A program made the position numbers and the translations under genes. The notes beneath the pieces were generated by a model, which worked only from the letters and a program-made list of their open reading frames with translations, ran no database searches and was not told the origin of the DNA. 64,000 nucleotides of DNA from Roseivivax sediminis (GTDB taxonomy: Bacteria; Pseudomonadota; Alphaproteobacteria; Rhodobacterales; Rhodobacteraceae). The stretch is from NCBI RefSeq assembly GCF_900112685.1, contig NZ_FOMS01000006.1, forward strand, positions 62,001-126,000, written 5' to 3'. Position 1 is the stretch's first letter. Every line of letters starts with the position of its first letter. This document shows positions 27,809 to 36,766 of this stretch, in pieces.

Positions 27809-27949
27809 CAATTTGTCCTGGCTATCCTAAATGCACGCCAGGGCACGCTATGAAACTACAACCTACTGACACTGCTGGACAATTTGGATTTCCTCGCCGA
27901 AATCCATATCCGAAACTTCGCTCCGATTTTCAACCGGCTGCTTCCGTGG

Positions 27950-27965
27950 TGCTTCCGCGGAAGCA
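27950..27965. promoter_or_regulatory. 16-bp perfect palindrome upstream of the integrase
   Basis: TGCTTCCGCGGAAGCA is a perfect palindrome 27 bases before the integrase ATG. A further direct copy of the half-site TGCTTCCG lies at 27,939-27,946. The arrangement suggests an operator for integrase control or a recombinase arm-binding site. An AGGAGGAG ribosome site lies between the palindrome and the start codon. Confidence 0.5.
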
Positions 27966-27992
27966 GACCCTCCTCAACAGGAGGAGTGCCTG

Positions 27993-29345
27993 ATGGCAAG
28001 GCTCACGAAACGTGTGGTGGACGCCGCTGCCGTCCGCGAGAAGGACTATTTCATTTGGGACGACGAGTTGCCCGGCTTTGGCCTTCGCATCTTCGCGTCC
28101 GGCAAGCGCAGCTACCTAATCCAATATCGCGCCGCAGGTCGAACCCGTCGCTACACGATCGGCCTGCATGGCATCTGGACGGCGGAGACGGCCCGGCAGG
28201 AAGCCAAGGTGCAGCTCGGTCGCGTCGCGCAAGGCGACAACCCCTCCGAAGAACGACTGCTCGATCACCAGGCGATCACCGTCAAGGAATTGTGCGCCCT
28301 GTACCTCAAGGACCTGGAGGCGGGTTTGATCCTCGGGAAGGGTGGCCGACCGAAGAAGGCGGGCACCATCATCAGCGATGTCGGTCGTATCAAAAGACAT
28401 ATCATTCCGCTCATAGGCAATCGCCGGGTCAAGGACCTCGTCAAGGCGGACATCGCAAAGGTTTTGAAGGATGTCATGGCTGGCAAGACGGCGGTGACCG
28501 TCAAGACCAAGAAGCTGCGTGGCAAATCCATCGTGCGAGGCGGGGCTGGCACGGCGACACGAACAGTGGGACTGCTCGGTGGCATCCTCACCTACGCCAT
28601 GGAGGCAGGCATCATCACGTCCAACCCTGCTCACGGCATCCGTAAGCCAAAGGACAATGTGCGTGGCCGCCGTCTCACCGAAGCCGAATATCGGACACTC
28701 GGCGAAATGCTGCGAAAAGCCGCCGAGATCGAAAAATACGCGATGACCGTCGAGATCATCCGTCAGATCGCCCTTACCGGCTGCCGGCGAAGCGAAATGA
28801 TCAATCTGAAATGGGCCGAGGTCGATACCGACGCAAGTTGCTTGCGCCTGGCTGACAGCAAGGAGGGCGCGTCCGTCCGCCCGATTGGCCTCCCCGCGGT
28901 CGAGTATCTCGAAGCAAGGCGTGAGGAGCAGATAGGCACCTATGTCTTCCCCGGCCAGGGTGAGGACAACGCGTTCGGTAGTTTCCCGAACCACTGGCGG
29001 AATATCTTCAGGGGTTCCCCCCTTGCCGATGTGACGGCGCACGTGCTGCGCCACAGCTTCGCCAGCATCGCGAACGATCTTGGTTTCACCGAAGTGACGA
29101 TCGCTGCACTGGTCGGCCACTCAAAGGGATCGGTGACCAGCAACTACATCCACACGCTCGATACCGCGCTCATCATGGCGGCCGACACGATCTCCGGCTA
29201 CATTCAGGGACTGCTCGATGGGGTCGAATTCAAGCAGACCGCCTATGCGCTCGATCGCGATTCCCGAAAGGCCGCGCTGTCGCGCTTCCTGCTTCAGGCT
29301 ATCGGCGACGAAGAAACCGCCGAGACGGAGTGCATCGCGGCATAA
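27993..29345 (+). CDS. int: Tyrosine integrase of the integrative element
   Basis: A 450-residue phage-type integrase that catalyses site-specific recombination at tRNA-Arg. The N-terminal part is the DUF4102 arm-binding domain (LTKRVVDAAA, GFGLRIFASGKRSYLIQYR). A SAM-like core-binding domain follows. The catalytic domain has the first Arg in TGCRRSEM, HVLRHSFAS, the GHSKG histidine and the nucleophile Tyr in SNYIHT. All catalytic residues are intact, so the element may still be mobile. It reads away from the attachment site, as is normal for such elements. Confidence 0.93.
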   Translation: MARLTKRVVDAAAVREKDYFIWDDELPGFGLRIFASGKRSYLIQYRAAGRTRRYTIGLHGIWTAETARQEAKVQLGRVAQGDNPSEERLLDHQAITVKELCALYLKDLEAGLILGKGGRPKKAGTIISDVGRIKRHIIPLIGNRRVKDLVKADIAKVLKDVMAGKTAVTVKTKKLRGKSIVRGGAGTATRTVGLLGGILTYAMEAGIITSNPAHGIRKPKDNVRGRRLTEAEYRTLGEMLRKAAEIEKYAMTVEIIRQIALTGCRRSEMINLKWAEVDTDASCLRLADSKEGASVRPIGLPAVEYLEARREEQIGTYVFPGQGEDNAFGSFPNHWRNIFRGSPLADVTAHVLRHSFASIANDLGFTEVTIAALVGHSKGSVTSNYIHTLDTALIMAADTISGYIQGLLDGVEFKQTAYALDRDSRKAALSRFLLQAIGDEETAETECIAA

Positions 29346-29687
29346 CTCGCGAATGGGCGCTTGAGCTCGATTTATCTTAGTCCAGCGCGATGGACTGGCG
29401 CAGCGCAATAGTGGCGGCTCTCGACCCCATTGTCGCCGTTGGCATCACGCTGCACGTGGTCGCCCAGCGGATTGACGGCACAGGCGGCGGTTCGATCTCG
29501 TCGCGGGCACTTCGGCCATTCGTTGGCGTCGACCGACGCATGCCGACCCACAGGGGCAACACGGAAGAGCGGCGTGCATGAATCGCCTCTCCGTCGGACG
29601 TCGGCTAGAATCGTGTGGAGTTCATGATTTCGGTCAGGAGCTCGTCAATACTGCCATGCGCGTGTCGAAGCCGTCATCTGCGGCGTT
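29346..29687. other. Gap between integrase and first cargo gene
   Basis: About 340 bases between the integrase stop and the converging HEPN-motif gene. The short frames here have no protein character I can recognise, and I see no tRNA or repeat. A small excisionase could be hidden here, but none is supported. Confidence 0.35.
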
Positions 29688-30998
29688 CTAACCCGAAGCC
29701 TGCGACGAACCGCGCTGCAGTAGCTCGTTCAGGAAGGCATCCTGGTTTTCTGGAGGCGACGGTGAGGTTGCTGCGCCGATCAAGGCACACACGCATCGAC
29801 GCGCAAGCCGTCGAGCGTCCAGTCGCACTTGGCTTGGTATGTCCTGCATCGCCTGGCCGTGGAGGAAGTCGCTTCTCTCCTTGAAAAGCGCGAGGTATCT
29901 CTCGCCGGCCGAGGGATCGTCCAGGAGCGCCGCGAGGCGCCACGCGACCCGTGCTGTCGCGCCCTGGCGCCGTTGTCCGCTGATTTTCGGGCGCTTCCTC
30001 GGGTCATGGTCGATCGGCTGTCCCAGTGCGGCCTCGATCACCGTGACATGCGCAAGAAACTCGTCGATCCCATCGCTCGCGAACGCCCGGATCGCGAAGT
30101 GGTCGATCGGGCGATGAAATAGCGGGGAACGTCGAGCCTCCAGGAGTTCAGTCCAGGCTGCATCATCCAGATAGGCTGTTTGGGGGATCGCGGCGTCGGT
30201 CAGGGGCAACCGTGTAGGTCGTTCAATCTCCACCATGGCACCGTCCTCATCTTCGTAGAAGTCCGGCTCCCACGACAATGTGTCGGCATCGGGCGGCGTC
30301 GATCGGCGCGCAAACAGGTCGTCCGACAGAGTATGGACCCATGGCACGCGAAAGGGACGCCAATCCAAGTCGGAATAGCTGGTGACATCCTCCCAGGGGG
30401 CCGTCAGTAGCGCGAAGAGCGCGGCTTCGACCGGAGCGGGGAAGTGCCTTTTGTGCGGTTCGATCCGCCCGAAATCCTGTCGCAGATCGGCGAACAGTCC
30501 GGGGAGAACGCGGCCGCCAGATTTTCCGGGGAGGACCACGATCTCTTCGACGACGAGCCAGGCAAACCGGCTGAAGCGCCGGCTGTCGAAACGCCAGCCG
30601 GGCCGTTTTCGCGACAACCCTTCGGGGTCGAGGAGATCGTCCAGCTCCTCTGCCGTGAAGTTTCGAATGGCATTGGGTCCAAAACGCAGTTCGGGGACAT
30701 CGTCGCCGAGATCTAGCGGACAGAGATGTAACAGGTGCGCTTCCGTCTGCCTGAAGGCTTGGTCAAGGCGGGCCGCTGCGATAGCCGGGGAGACAGCAAA
30801 GCGGGCGGGTGCGTCGTCGCTCCAGCGAAATCCGAGACCGTAGAGGGCCTGGCTGAGGGCAAAGTTCACGGCGTCCTTCGATCCCGCTGATTGATAGAGC
30901 CGCTGGCAGGTTTCCCGAAGCCTCACAAACGCGGGGGACGCATATAGATTGCCAGCTACCGGACCATCGTGACGCCACAGAGCGTCGACCGCGGACAC
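29688..30998 (-). CDS. Unknown protein with C-terminal HEPN-like RxxxxH motif
   Basis: A 436-residue protein of no family I can name. The first 350 residues are mixed, with many Trp and acidic residues (SWEPDFYEDEDGAMVEIERP). Near the C-terminus FKERSDFLHG gives R375-x4-H380, the catalytic signature of HEPN ribonucleases and similar to ApeA-type HEPN ends. It is divergent from two genes encoding another RxxxxH protein and a NERD/STAND ATPase. An in-frame CTG at 31,023-31,025 lies 8 bases after AAGGAG and would add nine residues, so the GTG at 30,998 may not be the real start. A defence role is inference. Confidence 0.65.
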   Translation of the reverse strand: MSAVDALWRHDGPVAGNLYASPAFVRLRETCQRLYQSAGSKDAVNFALSQALYGLGFRWSDDAPARFAVSPAIAAARLDQAFRQTEAHLLHLCPLDLGDDVPELRFGPNAIRNFTAEELDDLLDPEGLSRKRPGWRFDSRRFSRFAWLVVEEIVVLPGKSGGRVLPGLFADLRQDFGRIEPHKRHFPAPVEAALFALLTAPWEDVTSYSDLDWRPFRVPWVHTLSDDLFARRSTPPDADTLSWEPDFYEDEDGAMVEIERPTRLPLTDAAIPQTAYLDDAAWTELLEARRSPLFHRPIDHFAIRAFASDGIDEFLAHVTVIEAALGQPIDHDPRKRPKISGQRRQGATARVAWRLAALLDDPSAGERYLALFKERSDFLHGQAMQDIPSQVRLDARRLARRCVCALIGAATSPSPPENQDAFLNELLQRGSSQASG

Positions 30999-31135
30999 TA
31001 GATCAAAGGGGAGCGGGTTGTTCAGGATGCGAACTCCTTGTGGCTATCGGAACCTGTCCGTATGCGGCGGGTCAAATAATGTAAGGTGCGGCGAGCTTTA
31101 ATGTCACGGCTGCGGCGCGCGTTAGGAGAAGATCC

Positions 31136-32191
31136 GTGCGATCGATCGTTCCCATTGCAGAACAACTGGACCGCGCACTCGCTGAACTGGCGATTGATCA
31201 CCCGCTCAATGGGCGGATCGCATTGATCCTCGTCGACAATGGTTTGGAGCTGATGTGCCATCAAAAATGCGCTGACCTATTGTTCGAGGATCGGCATAGG
31301 AATTCCCGCCGGCTCACGCCGGAACAGCGCAGCGACGCTCGTGGCCGCGCCTTCGACAGGAAAATCCAGTTTCTAAAAGAGCTCGGACACATTCCGCCCG
31401 ATCAGGTCCGGGCGATGGCAATCCTGCACGAGTACCGGAACCAGCTCTACCATGTCGGACTCCGCGACGATCCGATCATCGGGCAGCTCGCGCACCTCTA
31501 TTTCCGCCTAGCCGCTGGGCTGCTCGAATCGCTCCTCGGTGCGCAGCGTCATCTGCGCTGGGAACCTGAAGTCGTCAGCGATGCGGCACGTCGTCTTCTG
31601 CCTGAGTTGGTAACCACGAAGTACCGCAGAGCCCAGGTCGATTTGACTGGACTACGCGATCGGCTGCTCGCGGCTTGTCCGCAACCGCCAATGTCGGTCG
31701 AGCGAGCGTTGAGCGCGCATGTGTTGTTTCGGGTCGACCAGGCGGAGTCGGCTTTCGGCATCATCGCCAGGGGACGCTCGGGAACAGTTGACCCTGTCGA
31801 TACGCTGCGGACGATCCAGCTCGAAGCTGACACGATCGCCGCAATCGTTCGTTTTCGCCGCGATGGCGATAAGGCGCTGAAGGCGAAGGGCCTCCCGCCC
31901 AAGCCGCTTGATGTGGACGCGCTCGGGATGGCGCGAGGGACGAAAGTGCTGGTGGATCTCAACGCGCGCCTGCTGCCTGGCTGGAAGCCCAGATACCCGC
32001 AGTTGCCGTTCGAGAGCTGGAGAAAGCGGGCCGGGTCGCTTAGCGCCAAACGGACGGCCCTGACCGCACTGGAGATGTTTGACCAAATCAGGAAGGAGAT
32101 TGACCAGTTGGAAGAGATCATGGCCGAACCCATCGAGGACATGCACGGATGGCACCAGCACCTCGAAGATGTCGCCATGGACAGCCGATAG
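31136..32191 (+). CDS. Unknown protein with N-terminal HEPN-like RNxxxH motif
   Basis: A 351-residue mainly helical protein from a GTG with an AGGAGA ribosome site 6 bases upstream. LHEYRNQLYHVG gives R101-N-x3-H106, the Rx4-6H signature of HEPN RNases, set in a helix-rich N-terminal half (residues 1-150). The C-terminal half is of unknown fold. It precedes the 1097-residue NERD/STAND gene by 73 bases on the same strand. HEPN proteins are common toxic effectors in phage defence, so it could be an effector or a substrate of its large neighbour. No family name is certain. Confidence 0.65.
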   Translation: MRSIVPIAEQLDRALAELAIDHPLNGRIALILVDNGLELMCHQKCADLLFEDRHRNSRRLTPEQRSDARGRAFDRKIQFLKELGHIPPDQVRAMAILHEYRNQLYHVGLRDDPIIGQLAHLYFRLAAGLLESLLGAQRHLRWEPEVVSDAARRLLPELVTTKYRRAQVDLTGLRDRLLAACPQPPMSVERALSAHVLFRVDQAESAFGIIARGRSGTVDPVDTLRTIQLEADTIAAIVRFRRDGDKALKAKGLPPKPLDVDALGMARGTKVLVDLNARLLPGWKPRYPQLPFESWRKRAGSLSAKRTALTALEMFDQIRKEIDQLEEIMAEPIEDMHGWHQHLEDVAMDSR

Positions 32192-32264
32192 CGCTCGATC
32201 GGTGTGATCGCGATGATCTGCATCGAGGAGTGCTTTTCAGCAGCGAAACTGTAGAATCCACATC

Positions 32265-35200
32265 ATGAATCAGACACGCCAAATGACGATCTTCTGCGGC
32301 GGACCGCTGGAACATGACTCGGAACGTGTCTTCCTGCGCGCCCTCGTCGATCATCTTACTCGAGGCGCGACGGCGGCCGTCATCCTGTGCAATTTTCACC
32401 TCAAAGGGCGACAGATCGACTTCGTCGTGGCGACGGAGAATGGCGTCGCACTTGTCGAAGCAAAAGCCACCAAGCTTCCAGTTCGAGGCGAAATCAATGG
32501 CGCGTGGGAGCGGCTGTCTCCATCCGGCGAGTGGACGCCGTTCCGCAACCCCTATCAGCAGGCGCTCGATGCCAAGAACCGTCTGCGTGATGCCATGGCT
32601 CAGGCAGCGCCCATCGGCGATTTCTACCCGGATGGGTTCGTCGCGATGACCGGCGACCTTCCTGCGGGGTCAACCATCACTGCGGGCGACTTCAAGGTTC
32701 GGATCGGGTCGACTGCCGAGGTGCTGGCTGCGTTGGGAGCGACGGGAGGCAGTCCGTGGTCACTGGCGGCCTGGCAGGGCTTTGCGCGGTCCTTGAAGTT
32801 GACCGCAACTTCCCTGGACGCCGCGCTGGCAGCCGAAGACTCCTGGGCATTTAGCGAGTGGGCCGAACGCTATCGGCGGGCGTTCGCTGCAGAATACCAG
32901 CACGATGGCGATCTATGGATTCCGGAAGATGACGAGCAGGCAGGGGCTCTCATGGCTTCCATCAATGAGCAGGCTGGCAGCTTCTTGTGGGGACCATCCG
33001 GCTGTGGCAAGAGCCTCATGGCAAAATGGCTGGGACTTCAGCACACAGCGACCGGCGCCATATGCCTCTTCGTTTCGGCGAAGCTGTTTTCGGGCTCGTG
33101 GGCGGAGGCGGTTCAGCGCGAGATTTCGCTGCTCGTTGACTCCTACGATCCGCGGCTCCTGCGCCGGGCCACGCAATTGGGGATACCGATCGTCCTGATC
33201 TTCGACGGCTTGAATGAGCTGTCGGCCGAAAATGCGCGCCAAGCACTGCGAGGACTCAAGGCTCTAGCAAGGCGGTATGAGGCGCGGGTTGTCGTTGCGA
33301 GCCAGGAGCCACGTCCAGAAGGTCTGGCCGGCCTGAGCAGCGTCAGCGTCGGGAAACCGTCAGAGACATTGAAGGCACGCATCGCCGAACGGGGACATGG
33401 CGCCTTGACCTCGGCGGCAAGAGAAGTGCTGCGCAGCGTGCGGAGCGGGTTTGAGGCGCGCATCGTGGGTGAAATCGGTAACGAGTTGCGGTCAAACGTT
33501 ACGCGCCTTGAACTCGTCGACCAATTCATCCGCACGCGACTGGGACCACATGCGCGTTCGGGTTCGCTGGGCCTCCGACGGCTCGCGGCGCGCCTCACCG
33601 ACGAAATGGCCTATTCCCTATCGGAGACTGCCTTCGATGAGTTCATGCTGGCACAGCACCTGACTTTCGACGATTGCGAGGCAGTTCTGCGCGCCGGCGT
33701 TCTGGAAACTCGAGGCGGCAGGGTGTCCTTCAGTCACGAAATCTTTCAGAGCACGTGCGCCGCTCAAGAACTGGTCAGGCTGGCGCAGACAGATCCCGCC
33801 AAACTTGGCGTCCGGTTGGGCACGCCGCTCTTTCGTCCACTGGCCCGCGACATCATCGCCGCTCTCGACACGGAGCCGGCCTGCCGTGCGGTGCTGGAGG
33901 AAATCACGGATGCAGACATCATCGCCGATGCAGCGGACGGTGAACTCGGTCCGTTGGCGACAGCGACAGCCTGGGCTATTCTCGAGTCCAGCCACGCCAG
34001 TCTTCTCTGCGAGATCGCGCAGTCCAAGCTGGTACTAACGGATGGTGAGGCCTTCAAGCGCCTCGAATGGGAGGGGCACATCGAGCCCCCGGCGACGAGT
34101 CGAGCCCGCTTTCAGGCCTTGGGCGTTCGCGCGGCCAAGGGCACGGGCATCAAGGAATACCTGGTTTTGTGCCAGGCGATGGATACAAAACTGGTCGAGG
34201 AACGGTCGCGGCTTGCCGAGGCGGCTCGTGCAGGCAACGTCGCCTTGCGCAGTGAAGCTTTCGCATTGGCCTATTATGGCTTCGGACCGCGCCACAACTT
34301 CACGCTCGCCGCGACGCAGGCTGACGCAACGAGGTTCACCCATATCATCGGCAATCGCCCGGCGGGGATCACCATGCGGTCCCTTGTCGGCTTGACCTCC
34401 GGCGAGCTCCTGTTCGTTCTTAAGCAACGCCATGAGCTGTTTGGCAAGGAGGACATCACGCGATTCACGCGTGAGCTTACCGAGGTATTGCGCACGCGGT
34501 GGAGATACGAGCCGTACCATGTTCGGCTGGAGCTGCTGCACATTGTCGGGTTCGTCCGCGATGCTGAGGAGACGGCGAAAGCGGGCCTCATCGAGGCGAT
34601 CAACGCCCTCGAGATTCATGCCTCGAACTGGGCGTTGAATTCGAGCGTGATCGATGCCCTCAAGATACTGGGGGCACTCGACGACGAGGGCGAAGGGCAG
34701 CGCGCTGCCATCCATGACGAGGTCGCGGCTGTGATTGGGGAAGCGGACAGCGACGATATCCGCGAGCAAGCTCTCAGCGTCTACACGCGGATGTTCGATC
34801 ACCCGTTTGATTGGATCTATGCCGAGGAAGTCTACGCGTTGCCGGAGGAGACCCAGCGTCTGCTCTATCGCCGCGCCTTTCAAGCTGATGGGATCGGCGA
34901 TTCCCTGAGCGTGAGGTACTTGGCGCAAAGGATCGCAGAATACGAAGAGCCGTCAGACGCTCCATTGTTCTCGAACCTGGCGCGACTTCCGTCCCAGACG
35001 AACCCGATGAGCCAAGACGAGATGGCTGCCTTCGTGCTGGCGGTTCGCTTCCTCGCACGACACGCAGCGCCGCTTCCGGTTGTGGAGGCCGAGAACGATG
35101 CACAACAATGCATGGTTCTCATCAGAACACTGGTCTATGCGGCCGAGTCCGGCCGCGACGCCGACAGGGAACAGGCCCGCACGGCCTGGGAAGAATTGCA

Positions 35201-35558
35201 CGCGCTCCGTCCGCAACGTGTCATCGGCTGCCTCGCGGAAATAAACGAGCCGTTGGCGGCAAGCCACGTGGCGGAGCGACCACCTAACTATCCAGCGCTT
35301 AACCTGGTGGATGTGTTTCCGGTCGACTTGCTCGCGGTCAGCCGGAAGTTGGTTGATGAGGGCGTGCCCCCGACATCGTATCATCGGGTGGGCTTTCGTG
35401 ATCGGGACCTGCATTTCGCCTTTGGCGTGATTGCGAAGCACGGTGATCGCAACGATCTCCGCAGGCTGCGGCGTGTAAGTGCAGATCACCCGTTCGCGCG
35501 AGATGCCATCGAGGTCATCCGCGCAATCGAGACTTCCACAACCGCCGTCAACCGATAG
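32265..35558 (+). CDS. NERD nuclease-domain / NACHT-like STAND ATPase
   Basis: A 1097-residue three-part protein. Residues 1-170 fit a NERD (nuclease-related, PD-(D/E)xK) domain, with E20, D52 in RQIDFVV, and E65-A-K67 in VALVEAKATK. Residues about 230-450 are a P-loop NTPase: Walker A WGPSGCGKS near 242-250 and a Walker B VLIFDGLNEL near 310-320, the DGxNE form seen in NACHT and other STAND ATPases. A sensor strand VVVASQEP follows. Residues about 480-1097 are helical, HEAT-like repeats that could sense a target. The layout (nuclease, switch ATPase, repeat sensor) matches bacterial STAND immune proteins such as Avs and bNACHT. The family itself was not confirmed by search. Confidence 0.8.
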   Translation: MNQTRQMTIFCGGPLEHDSERVFLRALVDHLTRGATAAVILCNFHLKGRQIDFVVATENGVALVEAKATKLPVRGEINGAWERLSPSGEWTPFRNPYQQALDAKNRLRDAMAQAAPIGDFYPDGFVAMTGDLPAGSTITAGDFKVRIGSTAEVLAALGATGGSPWSLAAWQGFARSLKLTATSLDAALAAEDSWAFSEWAERYRRAFAAEYQHDGDLWIPEDDEQAGALMASINEQAGSFLWGPSGCGKSLMAKWLGLQHTATGAICLFVSAKLFSGSWAEAVQREISLLVDSYDPRLLRRATQLGIPIVLIFDGLNELSAENARQALRGLKALARRYEARVVVASQEPRPEGLAGLSSVSVGKPSETLKARIAERGHGALTSAAREVLRSVRSGFEARIVGEIGNELRSNVTRLELVDQFIRTRLGPHARSGSLGLRRLAARLTDEMAYSLSETAFDEFMLAQHLTFDDCEAVLRAGVLETRGGRVSFSHEIFQSTCAAQELVRLAQTDPAKLGVRLGTPLFRPLARDIIAALDTEPACRAVLEEITDADIIADAADGELGPLATATAWAILESSHASLLCEIAQSKLVLTDGEAFKRLEWEGHIEPPATSRARFQALGVRAAKGTGIKEYLVLCQAMDTKLVEERSRLAEAARAGNVALRSEAFALAYYGFGPRHNFTLAATQADATRFTHIIGNRPAGITMRSLVGLTSGELLFVLKQRHELFGKEDITRFTRELTEVLRTRWRYEPYHVRLELLHIVGFVRDAEETAKAGLIEAINALEIHASNWALNSSVIDALKILGALDDEGEGQRAAIHDEVAAVIGEADSDDIREQALSVYTRMFDHPFDWIYAEEVYALPEETQRLLYRRAFQADGIGDSLSVRYLAQRIAEYEEPSDAPLFSNLARLPSQTNPMSQDEMAAFVLAVRFLARHAAPLPVVEAENDAQQCMVLIRTLVYAAESGRDADREQARTAWEELHALRPQRVIGCLAEINEPLAASHVAERPPNYPALNLVDVFPVDLLAVSRKLVDEGVPPTSYHRVGFRDRDLHFAFGVIAKHGDRNDLRRLRRVSADHPFARDAIEVIRAIETSTTAVNR

Positions 35559-35568
35559 ACGCGCGGAT

Positions 35569-35799
35569 TCACCGCTGTATCCTCAAGAGACCGTGGCAAT
35601 CCACAGTTCCCGCCTCTTCCGATAAGGCGGCGCGCTTATGCTCACCCAAGCAACTTACCCCCTGGCCTTCCTTGAGCTGATCGGGCGTCAGGTCCTCAGA
35701 CCGGTTGAGCAATGATGAGACAATCTTCATCTGGCCGATCCGCCTCAATCCCTGTCGCGGCTCGCTTTTTGATCGGGTCGTCACTGATAGCGTTTCCAT
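35569..35799 (-). CDS. Possible small protein downstream of MerR-like gene
   Basis: A 76-residue frame starting 3 bases after the stop of the MerR-like gene and on the same strand, ending 10 bases from the convergent STAND gene stop. It has a mixed composition (SSLLNRSEDLTPDQLKEGQG) rather than the arginine-rich look of shadow frames, and could be cotranscribed. There is no recognisable domain; it may be spurious. Confidence 0.3.
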   Translation of the reverse strand: METLSVTTRSKSEPRQGLRRIGQMKIVSSLLNRSEDLTPDQLKEGQGVSCLGEHKRAALSEEAGTVDCHGLLRIQR

Positions 35800-35802
35800 T
35801 CG

Positions 35803-36600
35803 CTACGCCGCCTTTTTCTCGCGATCGTCCTGCAACCGATCAAAGGCGTTGCGGATTGCCAGCGACAGATTGACCTGTACCACGGCCACTGCATTCTTGC
35901 GCCCGTCGATATATTCGCGTTCGAGCTGCCGCATTCTCTCTGCAGACTTCGGATCGATCTGAAAGTCGAGGCTATCAACCTCCTCATGAATGGGAACGAT
36001 GCGCGCGGAAGGCCCTCGTCCAATGATCCGATAATCGGGGCTCGCCGGAAGGCCCTCCCGCGAAACCGGGGAGAATATCTTGATCTTCTCCAGCCCTTGC
36101 GAATGGGTCAGGACGAACGCGTGATCCGCGATGTCGATGATGCAGTCGCCCCGGATCGCGATCCCGCGCCGATAGATCGTCGACCGGTTGCGCAGCAGGT
36201 AGTGCAGCCAGTAGTCCTGCTCGAAATCGAGTGGCAAATCATTGGGCATCTCACCCCAGGGCAGACCCTTGTGCGGGTTCAACTCGCCGCGGATATAGGC
36301 GTTGAGATTCGACGGCAGCCTGCCATTACTGGCGCCAAAATCGTCGGCGAATGCCGCCGCCAGGCGGGCCGATACCAACAGCTCAAATCCGGCGAGATGA
36401 AGCGCCCCGATCAACGCGGCGTGCGCGAGGCCGGCGCTGTCGTAGGTGCGGTGACCGGCCTTTCCGGAGCCATCGTTCGTCGACCGAGGCGCCAGCCCCT
36501 GGTCCACCAGCAATGCGAAATTCCGGGGGGTCACATCGGCCGCGACGGCGACTTCACGAGAGGTGAAAGCTTCCGCTGCCGACTGTCCGGGGCGCGCCAT
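35803..36600 (-). CDS. MerR-like DNA-binding regulator
   Basis: A 265-residue protein with an N-terminal MerR-type winged helix: FTSREVAVAADVTPRNFALL, a wing around AGHRTYDSAGLAH, then LHLAGFELLVSARL. The rest (residues 90-265) is an unknown domain, ending in a helix that may dimerise. The start has a GGGAG ribosome site. Two 21-bp imperfect palindromes lie immediately upstream, suggesting autoregulation. Such proteins are seen among cargo genes of alphaproteobacterial elements. The target could be the toxin-antitoxin and operon genes to its right or the STAND cassette to its left. Confidence 0.7.
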   Translation of the reverse strand: MARPGQSAAEAFTSREVAVAADVTPRNFALLVDQGLAPRSTNDGSGKAGHRTYDSAGLAHAALIGALHLAGFELLVSARLAAAFADDFGASNGRLPSNLNAYIRGELNPHKGLPWGEMPNDLPLDFEQDYWLHYLLRNRSTIYRRGIAIRGDCIIDIADHAFVLTHSQGLEKIKIFSPVSREGLPASPDYRIIGRGPSARIVPIHEEVDSLDFQIDPKSAERMRQLEREYIDGRKNAVAVVQVNLSLAIRNAFDRLQDDREKKAA

Positions 36601-36607
36601 GATTCGT

Positions 36608-36652
36608 AACTCCCATTAAGTGGTAGTTATTAACTCCCACAAACTGAGAGTT
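36608..36652. promoter_or_regulatory. Two tandem 21-bp operator-like palindromes
   Basis: The segments 36,608-36,628 (AACTCCCA, 5-base spacer, TGGTAGTT) and 36,632-36,652 (AACTCCCA, spacer, TGAGAGTT) share the left half and have imperfect inverted right halves. Their starts are 24 bases apart, about two helical turns. They lie 7 bases before the MerR-like start codon and are probably its operator. Confidence 0.6.
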
Positions 36653-36766
36653 TGGTCAAGCGCAGGATTCCGCTGCCCTGATTGTCGCGATAGGTCGGGA
36701 GTCTGACCGGTGATGTGTATTGCAATTTGCGCTACGCTCGTCTATCTTTCCCTGCAGGAGAAAACC

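Noticed and set aside
27764-27850. Complete tRNA gene on the minus strand
   Set aside because: Only the 3' half matches. The bases to the right cannot form the anticodon 5' strand or a D-arm, so it is treated as an attachment-site fragment.
31022-31264. 80-residue minus-strand frame over the start of the second HEPN-motif gene
   Set aside because: It overlaps a supported start with a good ribosome site and has no protein features of its own.
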